A DNA stretch of 61,278 nucleotides from JABMMZ01 sp040386935 (GTDB taxonomy: Bacteria > Bacteroidota > Bacteroidia > NS11-12g > UBA955). Positions 17,010-21,773 of this stretch are shown here, piece by piece (positions within the stretch are counted from its first letter, which is position 1; each line of letters starts with the position of its first letter). Under the pieces are notes generated by a model. It was not told where the DNA came from and did no database searches. It saw only the letters and a program-made list of their open reading frames with translations. A program made the position numbers and the translations under genes. Where the stretch lies: positions 1 through 61,278 of the forward strand of contig JAZKEQ010000010.1 of NCBI GenBank assembly GCA_040386935.1, in the 5' to 3' direction.

Positions 17010-17070
17010 GAGATGTGTTTTCATGTTAATAAATTAGTATCAAAGGAGGTTTAAAGAGTCGTGTTTTCAT
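17010..17070. repeat. Iteron-like repeats in the phage intergenic gap
   Basis: The 18-mer AAAGAGTCGTGTTTTCAT occurs exactly at 17053-17070, with a degenerate copy (GAGATGTGTTTTCAT) at 17010-17024. Two further exact copies lie inside rep (23207-23224, 23339-23356). Such short direct repeats beside a hairpin are typical of Rep or regulator binding sites. Copy 2: 24918-24978. Confidence 0.55.
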
Positions 17071-17283
17071 AGTTTTAAGGTCTAGGCGGGCAAAAACCAT
17101 CTGCTTCATACTTGCCAATAAACGCCCTAGTTTCGAGATTATAGACATTAATATATAAAAGGTTACCTTTAGTATGTAATGCCCTGCGAGTGCGCAAAAC
17201 GTTGTCAGAAGTCCAAGTAATACGAGGGCGATCACTATAGATGCCAGTAACGTTATACTTATCAGTTTTGAAGGCTTGTTCAT
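17026..17283 (-). CDS. Alternative overlapping phage frame, 85-aa hydrophobic protein
   Basis: This frame begins with an ATGA overlap with the 46-aa gene stop and has a strong N-terminal membrane segment (LISITLLASIVIALVLLGLL), which would suit a holin. It overlaps the 73-aa frame almost entirely. Codon choice (CTG, CTC, ACG, GCA) is less like the neighbours, so I rate it the weaker alternative. Confidence 0.3.
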   Translation of the reverse strand: MNKPSKLISITLLASIVIALVLLGLLTTFCALAGHYILKVTFYILMSIISKLGRLLASMKQMVFARLDLKTMKTRLFKPPLILIY

Positions 17284-17296
17284 GTGGTCGGCTCAT
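17075..17296 (-). CDS. Phage small soluble protein, 73 aa
   Basis: This 73-aa frame (MSRPHEQAFKTDKYNVTG) looks like a small beta-rich soluble protein and has more ordinary codon use than the frame it overlaps. It starts 17 nt before the stop of the 46-aa membrane gene. A competing 85-aa hydrophobic frame (17026-17283) overlaps most of it and has an ATGA overlap with the 46-aa gene, so either or both could be used. Function unknown. Confidence 0.5.
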   Translation of the reverse strand: MSRPHEQAFKTDKYNVTGIYSDRPRITWTSDNVLRTRRALHTKGNLLYINVYNLETRAFIGKYEADGFCPPRP

Positions 17297-17420
17297 TAGG
17301 AAAGTAACTTGAAGTTTTAAAATTAGCTGAATTTATTTTACTAATTATAACAAATCCTATTAACATTAGCAAAAAAGGGAATACTATAAACCACCATAAT
17401 ATTTTTATAACCTTATTCAT
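17280..17420 (-). CDS. Phage 46-aa single-span membrane protein
   Basis: This short frame starts at ATG 17420, 1 nt after the stop of the 153-aa gene, and ends at TGA 17282-17280. It encodes MNKVIKILWWFIVFPFLLML followed by the rest of one membrane helix (IGFVIISKI) and a short polar tail. Its fit between neighbouring genes and the clean helix make it credible. It could be a holin-like or virion membrane protein. Confidence 0.65.
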   Translation of the reverse strand: MNKVIKILWWFIVFPFLLMLIGFVIISKINSANFKTSSYFPNEPTT

Positions 17421-17421
17421 A

Positions 17422-17883
17422 TTAACCATCTTTCTTTTTACAAACTGCAATGACTACATAAGCTATTGAAGAAATATCAATGAAACCAGTAGCGTATATA
17501 TCTGAAACATCTATAGTACGTTCTGTATACATATCATTTTCTTCAATAAATTTAACTTGTTCTATAGGAAAAAAAGTTCCAGACTTTATGGGCGAAACAT
17601 CGACAGTCATTCCAATAATTTGACCTGTTTCAGCAGCATTAGGAATGGTATCAAATTTTGATACTTGTCTATTATAGATTTTAGATAACCACCATTGATG
17701 AGGATTACGCATTCTATGTGCATTAGACAAGAAATTTGTAGTCTTTATAGGAACAAGAAAGTCATAAGTAGTTGATGCTACAAGACCCATTATCATATAA
17801 CTGTGGCCAGTATGTGCTTGATATACTGAACCGTTATATTTAACAGGTACAAACTCTATGACTACATCTGATTTTTCACACAT
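17422..17883 (-). CDS. Phage protein, 153 aa, possible virion component
   Basis: This 153-aa protein (MCEKSDVVIEFVPVKYNGSV) has no motif I recognise. It is predicted beta-rich, lacks a membrane segment and signal peptide, and lies between small membrane-protein genes and the lysis region. A minor capsid, spike or receptor-binding role would fit a tailless phage but is a guess. Its start is 2 nt from the stop of the 63-aa gene. Confidence 0.65.
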   Translation of the reverse strand: MCEKSDVVIEFVPVKYNGSVYQAHTGHSYMIMGLVASTTYDFLVPIKTTNFLSNAHRMRNPHQWWLSKIYNRQVSKFDTIPNAAETGQIIGMTVDVSPIKSGTFFPIEQVKFIEENDMYTERTIDVSDIYATGFIDISSIAYVVIAVCKKKDG

Positions 17884-17885
17884 AA

Positions 17886-18077
17886 TTAAGGTCTTAAGTA
17901 TTCTTTAATACTAAACTTTTCAAATTCAACTGTATAAGCAGGTGTGCAAATGTTTACAGCCTGTTTGTCTCTCTTTGCCAATTCCATTGCTTTGGTTTTG
18001 GCTTCATCCATTGTAGCAAAAGACAAGATTTTCTCATTGCCGTTTGCATCAGTTGTAGGTATAAAAATGTTGTTCAT
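17886..18077 (-). CDS. Phage small protein, 63 aa, function unknown
   Basis: This 63-aa soluble protein has a beta-alpha-beta look: IFIPTTDANGNEKILSF, then a helix rich in Ala/Lys (MDEAKTKAMELAKR), then a strand. It is packed between neighbours with gaps of 1-2 nt, which supports it as a gene. No function is recognised. Confidence 0.6.
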   Translation of the reverse strand: MNNIFIPTTDANGNEKILSFATMDEAKTKAMELAKRDKQAVNICTPAYTVEFEKFSIKEYLRP

Positions 18078-18078
18078 T

Positions 18079-18264
18079 TTATTGTTCTGTTGGTTTGTGT
18101 GATTTTCTGCGTGAACGTTTGTCGTTACGGTATTGGAAAATGATTGTAGCTAATGCTACTAATGCAGACAAAATATTTTGCAAATTGTTGTCAGGTGTCG
18201 GGATGGATTGAATAGTACTTATTGAGGTAATACCTGCACCTAAATTCATTAGTGTATCTTTCAT
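18079..18264 (-). CDS. Phage small membrane protein, 61 aa (holin-like)
   Basis: A single hydrophobic segment (LQNILSALVALATIIFQY) is followed by a strongly basic tail (RNDKRSRRKSHK). One-span proteins with a cationic C-terminus are common among class III holins and spanin-like proteins. It sits between two genes of the probable lysis/membrane set, 13 nt after the 168-aa gene. Confidence 0.6.
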   Translation of the reverse strand: MKDTLMNLGAGITSISTIQSIPTPDNNLQNILSALVALATIIFQYRNDKRSRRKSHKPTEQ

Positions 18265-18277
18265 GGAAATAGTTTGA

Positions 18278-18784
18278 TTAGTTGATTAAATCCCAAACAC
18301 CTGCTTTTTTAAGGTCTTCTTTGGAAATGTATTTGATAAAGTCGGCTTGCATTGAACGACCTTTTTTTGTAATTTTTAAGTATTCATCCGCAAGTTGGTT
18401 TATAAGGTTCTTAGGAACAGGTTTAATAGCGTCAATCATGCCTTGTTCATCTTCTGTACTACCAAACCAATCATTATTATAACATGCATCATAAATGGAT
18501 TGTGCAACAAGATACAAATTCATTGTTTTTGTACCGGTAGGAGTAGGGACGTTATAAGTGCCGTTAGGAACATTGACAGTACCGTTTTTAGTATCTCTAG
18601 CCACTTTCCAAGCCTTATACTTGTTGATTAACTTTTTAAATACCCCAGTCATAAAAAACAGGAGTAAAATTACTGCTACAAATAAAGGTAAATAGCTTCG
18701 TGGGCTTTTTACTGAAGTACCTACTTTATTCATGGTAGATTTTAATTTTTGTCCGACTGCGAAACGTGTGAGTATTGGTAGCAT
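18278..18784 (-). CDS. Phage membrane protein, 168 aa
   Basis: An N-terminal basic stretch is followed by one membrane helix at residues ~31-48 (YLPLFVAVILLLFFMTGVF), a Gly/Asn/Pro-rich linker (NGTVNVPNGTYNVPTPTG), and a helical C-terminal domain (YDACYNNDWFGSTEDEQGM onward). This could be a virion membrane protein with an exposed domain or part of the lysis system. Its ATG shares one base with the stop of the 145-aa gene (TAATG), indicating coupling. Confidence 0.65.
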   Translation of the reverse strand: MLPILTRFAVGQKLKSTMNKVGTSVKSPRSYLPLFVAVILLLFFMTGVFKKLINKYKAWKVARDTKNGTVNVPNGTYNVPTPTGTKTMNLYLVAQSIYDACYNNDWFGSTEDEQGMIDAIKPVPKNLINQLADEYLKITKKGRSMQADFIKYISKEDLKKAGVWDLIN

Positions 18785-19221
18785 TAGATGATTGTTTTGT
18801 TTTTGATGCTGTTAACTTCTTTTCTGTATGATGCTTGTTTGGTTTCATTGGTTGAATTCCATCGTGCAAAATTGCCACTGTGACGGTCGATGTAGTCAGA
18901 CAAATACAATAGGAAACTGTAAACAGAATTCCACTTTATAAATGTCCTTAATTTGGCTGCACCTGTCAGGTGGTTGTCATTCATTTTGATTGTTGAATAA
19001 CTACCCTGAGGTAAATTTGGCCACTTACCATCTTCCATGCCTGCTGAACCTGTATGTTTGTACTGACCACTTGTAAAGTGAGCAGTTTCTAAACGGAGCA
19101 TTTTTTCCAGTAATTTAGCACGATCTTTTCCCTTTGTTACTTCAATCTGTCTTAAAGCATCAATAGCGTGTTGACTTGCAAACGCTATTGAATTATTAAT
19201 ATTTGTTGAAGTTCCTTTCAC
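18784..19221 (-). CDS. Phage candidate muralytic protein (transglycosylase/lysozyme-like)
   Basis: This 145-aa protein has a helical start (AIDALRQIEVTKGKDRAKLL) followed by MLRLETAHFTSGQYKHTGSA, in which the Glu after LR could be the catalytic acid of a lysozyme-like fold, with Ser/Gly and Tyr-rich surroundings (LPQGSYSTIKM). FLiP-type phages carry a lytic transglycosylase in a comparable position, so a peptidoglycan-cutting virion or lysis enzyme is my best guess. No signal peptide is present. I do not see a full signature, so fold prediction is needed. Confidence 0.5.
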   Translation of the reverse strand: MKGTSTNINNSIAFASQHAIDALRQIEVTKGKDRAKLLEKMLRLETAHFTSGQYKHTGSAGMEDGKWPNLPQGSYSTIKMNDNHLTGAAKLRTFIKWNSVYSFLLYLSDYIDRHSGNFARWNSTNETKQASYRKEVNSIKNKTII

Positions 19222-19226
19222 GGCTT

Positions 19227-19415
19227 TTACTGGGGATTGGTTACCAATTTGTTCTCCGTTGGTGCTGCCTTTTTTTTTGCAATCATTTCTTTGACTTTCT
19301 TAACCGCTTTTTTAAGCAGGGGAACTGCTACAAAGACGATGATTAAAAGACCAACAATGATTTTTACAATCTTGCCTGCCTTTGCTTTTGCGTTGTATTT
19401 ATGTACGAGTGCCAT
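19227..19415 (-). CDS. Phage small membrane protein, 62 aa, Lys/Ala-rich
   Basis: One membrane helix (IVKIIVGLLIIVFVAVPLL) is flanked by basic segments (HKYNAKAKAGK before, KKAVKKVKEMIAKKKAA after). This is the pattern of small virion membrane proteins in internal-membrane phages, with the basic side able to contact DNA. Its start is 5 nt after the stop of the 59-aa gene. Confidence 0.65.
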   Translation of the reverse strand: MALVHKYNAKAKAGKIVKIIVGLLIIVFVAVPLLKKAVKKVKEMIAKKKAAPTENKLVTNPQ

Positions 19416-19420
19416 AGTTT

Positions 19421-19600
19421 TTATTTTTCTTCGGTGTTTGTGTTTAATGCTTCTTTTGCATTGATAGTGTTATCTTCTTCAAGGTTTATTCGGCTAAAGC
19501 GTTCAATTGCAAACTTGATTGTGTCAATAGATGCTTGACCGATTTCTGCGTATCTCAAAGCCTTTTTAAGACCTGCTACAATGCTATTAATTAGTTTCAT
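19421..19600 (-). CDS. Phage small protein, 59 aa
   Basis: This frame starts at ATG 19600 and stops at TAA 19423-19421. It encodes a helical protein (MKLINSIVAGLKKALRYAEI) with an acidic tail rich in Glu/Asn. It fills the only otherwise empty slot between the 62- and 61-aa genes, overlapping the latter by 14 nt, and uses ordinary codons. The amphipathic N-terminal helix may associate with membrane. Function unknown. Confidence 0.65.
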   Translation of the reverse strand: MKLINSIVAGLKKALRYAEIGQASIDTIKFAIERFSRINLEEDNTINAKEALNTNTEEK

Positions 19601-19772
19601 CAGTAGTTTGTATTGTATGGTTCTTACGGTCTACAATGAAGGTATTTGAGTATACATCTTCAAAAGTTAGTTTGTGGTTAGTTGATTTTCTCAAAAAACC
19701 ATACTTTACTTGATTAGTTGTATTATCAATTACTTTGTAAAAAGTACCTTGATCTAAGATTTGCTTTGCCAT
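19587..19772 (-). CDS. Phage small protein, 61 aa, function unknown
   Basis: This 61-aa soluble protein is probably all-beta (QGTFYKVIDNTTNQVKYGFL and FIVDRKNHTIQTTDETN). It resembles no family I know. It is tightly packed (3 nt after the 214-aa gene, 14-nt overlap with the 59-aa gene), which supports expression. Confidence 0.6.
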   Translation of the reverse strand: MAKQILDQGTFYKVIDNTTNQVKYGFLRKSTNHKLTFEDVYSNTFIVDRKNHTIQTTDETN

Positions 19773-19775
19773 GGT

Positions 19776-20420
19776 TTAACGGGTTGGTTTAGATGATTTA
19801 CCAAAATATCCACCATTTGGAGCACGAGTTGAGGCGACCATATTCATACCATCAGACAAGTAAAGTTTACCAGTTGTCTGTTCAAGCCAACAAGTCACCA
19901 ACTTAACAGGCTGCATTGGTACAGACAAGTGACCCAAATAACGTTCGTAAATTCTTTTACTCTTTGATTCGGTGATGTATGGTTGACCCTCGGCTAAACC
20001 GTGTCTTTGTTTGTCGTTTTTGTTGCTCAAAAAAGGACTGGCAGACAATTTTACCATACCGAAACGTCTTGAATAATTCCAAGCGAATACAGTAGGATTG
20101 CCACTCTTTGAAGTGCGCATTTTAGCACCTGAATGCTTTTTGCGTTGTTGGTTGCTACTACCATGGTTGTAATTGTTACCACCATTATTACGGTTGTAGT
20201 TGTTACGACCATAATTATTGCCGTAGTTGTTGCCGTTGTTATTGTATCCGTTGTTCATTGGTTTTTGTTGGTTAAATGGTGACAATGCTACTGTACCATC
20301 ATTATAAAAGTCGTTTTCTAAATTTTGCTTGTATATTTGATATGCTTGAATATTATTGAAATTGAGTGTTGTAATCAACTCACCTGTATAGGCATCAGTT
20401 AAATATGCAACACCATTCAT
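19776..20420 (-). CDS. Phage protein, 214 aa, with Asn/Gly/Tyr-rich linker
   Basis: Residues 1-50 form a small domain, residues ~55-92 are a low-complexity run of Asn, Gly and Tyr (NNGYNNNGNNYG and similar), and residues ~95-214 form a basic beta-rich domain (KMRTSKSGNPTVFAWNYSRR, then GKLYLSDGMNMV). Basic beta domains joined by flexible linkers suggest nucleic-acid binding or a virion protein; neither is proven. Its ATG shares a base with the stop of the upstream gene (TAATG). Confidence 0.65.
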   Translation of the reverse strand: MNGVAYLTDAYTGELITTLNFNNIQAYQIYKQNLENDFYNDGTVALSPFNQQKPMNNGYNNNGNNYGNNYGRNNYNRNNGGNNYNHGSSNQQRKKHSGAKMRTSKSGNPTVFAWNYSRRFGMVKLSASPFLSNKNDKQRHGLAEGQPYITESKSKRIYERYLGHLSVPMQPVKLVTCWLEQTTGKLYLSDGMNMVASTRAPNGGYFGKSSKPTR

Positions 20421-20833
20421 TATTTTTTGTCTTTTTTCTTACGAACAAATTTTACTACTACTACAATTAAAACGATTGGCAGTACTACGAATAGTAAGAC
20501 AGGTTTAATCATAGCTTTGATTTTTGATGTGGTGTTTACTGCATTTTCAGCAGCATCACCCAAACCATCTGTATTTGCGCCTATTACAGCACCTGCGAAA
20601 ATGTCTTTGATACCGCTTGTAATCTGTTCTTTGTAACCCTCAACAGTTTGACCCGGACTTTTTAACATTAGGCCATTGCCAAGCAAACCTTTTGTTGCGC
20701 TGTTTGCTGTTACACGTAAAGCATTACCAACAAATGAACCACCCTCAACAGGCTTTGCAACCTTTTTGATTGTTGTACTCAATTTGCCAATACCGCCTTT
20801 TGTGGCTGTTTTTAATTTGGTTAAAATGCTCAT
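20420..20833 (-). CDS. Phage membrane protein, 137 aa, C-terminal anchor
   Basis: I choose ATG 20833; the longer frame begins with TTG at 20869 in untypical sequence. The N-terminal half is basic and Gly-rich, and the C-terminus is one strong membrane helix (PVLLFVVLPIVLIVVVVKFV) followed by RKKKDKK. It lies directly downstream of the candidate capsid gene, a position often used by membrane-associated virion proteins in internal-membrane phages. Confidence 0.65.
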   Translation of the reverse strand: MSILTKLKTATKGGIGKLSTTIKKVAKPVEGGSFVGNALRVTANSATKGLLGNGLMLKSPGQTVEGYKEQITSGIKDIFAGAVIGANTDGLGDAAENAVNTTSKIKAMIKPVLLFVVLPIVLIVVVVKFVRKKKDKK

Positions 20834-20902
20834 AATTGTATTATTTTGGCTATAGTAGGGTAGAATCAACTACCCATACCATAATATAGCCAACCTTTGT
20901 TT

Positions 20903-21649
20903 TTAGAATGTTTCTCTTTTGATAAGGTAGAAAATTGTTGTCTGTGCTGCAATGAATTCTACGAATGCAGAGACACAGGCCGATGTATCGAAAATATAGA
21001 AATCTTCGGACACTATTGTGAGATTTGCTGCTGTTGTTTCGTCATCAGCACGTACAATTTCGTTTGTATCCATCATGATTGCCTGCAATTCTTCGGGCAA
21101 GTACTGAACCGAACGAGGTTGGTTACCATTAGTTAGGTAATTCAATTGCAATTTTGTAATTGATGCCTTTGGAATACAAACACCGTCAACACCTCTTAAA
21201 TCTACAGTTGTGCTTAATTGGTTGTTAATAGAATATGGGACGATCTTTTTAAACTGGTTTGTTAATTCAGGTGAATCAACAGTAAATATTTTTGTAGTCC
21301 ATGTACCAGGGAATGAAGAGAAATCAAGTGAAATGTATCTGTCATTAGTCAGTTCAACGGCTGCACCGTCTCCAACATCAATAGTTGCCATGAATTTTGT
21401 ACCTGCTGCATTCAGTACATACAAACCTTCACGATGAGCAGCAATTTCTGCCAATGTGAATACTGGCGTATGTGGTAGCATTTGGTCAGTACCGCCTCTA
21501 CCTGCTTTTGCAAGGGCTATTGTTGCAGCCTGTAAGGTTGCTTTAGTGATTAATCCTGCACCAGCAGTAATAATAATGAATAATTTTTGGAAAGACGTTT
21601 GAATCTGAATGTCTTTTTTGTTGAGGTCTGAACCTGAATATACTTGCAT
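20903..21649 (-). CDS. Phage candidate major capsid protein (double-jelly-roll type suspected)
   Basis: This 248-aa protein is the largest non-Rep product of the unit. It is predicted almost entirely beta with short loops (FIIITAGAGLITKATL, DRYISLDFSSFPGTWTTKIF, VDLRGVDGVCIPKASI, NLTIVSEDFYIFDTSAC), without membrane segments or signal. Its size is close to the smaller double-jelly-roll capsid proteins of PM2/FLiP-type phages, and it lies next to small membrane-protein genes as expected for such virions. I see no diagnostic motif; the call rests on size, composition and context. A spike or other structural protein is the main alternative. Confidence 0.5.
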   Translation of the reverse strand: MQVYSGSDLNKKDIQIQTSFQKLFIIITAGAGLITKATLQAATIALAKAGRGGTDQMLPHTPVFTLAEIAAHREGLYVLNAAGTKFMATIDVGDGAAVELTNDRYISLDFSSFPGTWTTKIFTVDSPELTNQFKKIVPYSINNQLSTTVDLRGVDGVCIPKASITKLQLNYLTNGNQPRSVQYLPEELQAIMMDTNEIVRADDETTAANLTIVSEDFYIFDTSACVSAFVEFIAAQTTIFYLIKRETF

Positions 21650-21753
21650 AATTTTGTTTTTATTTTGCTTTTAACAGGCACAAAGATTTAAGCATTTTTT
21701 TTCTAAATAAAAAATGTCTTTTGTACCGCTTGTAAAGCATTGATTTTGAGTTG

Positions 21754-21772
21754 CCCTAGTCTAGCACTAGGG
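21754..21772. other. Perfect hairpin directly after rep
   Basis: CCCTAGT (21754-21760) and ACTAGGG (21766-21772) form a 7-bp perfect stem with a 5-nt loop, starting 1 nt beyond the rep stop. No U-run follows on the minus strand, so this may be an attenuator, mRNA-stabilising hairpin or a Rep nick/assembly hairpin. Copy 2: 29662-29680. Confidence 0.5.
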
Positions 21773-21773
21773 A

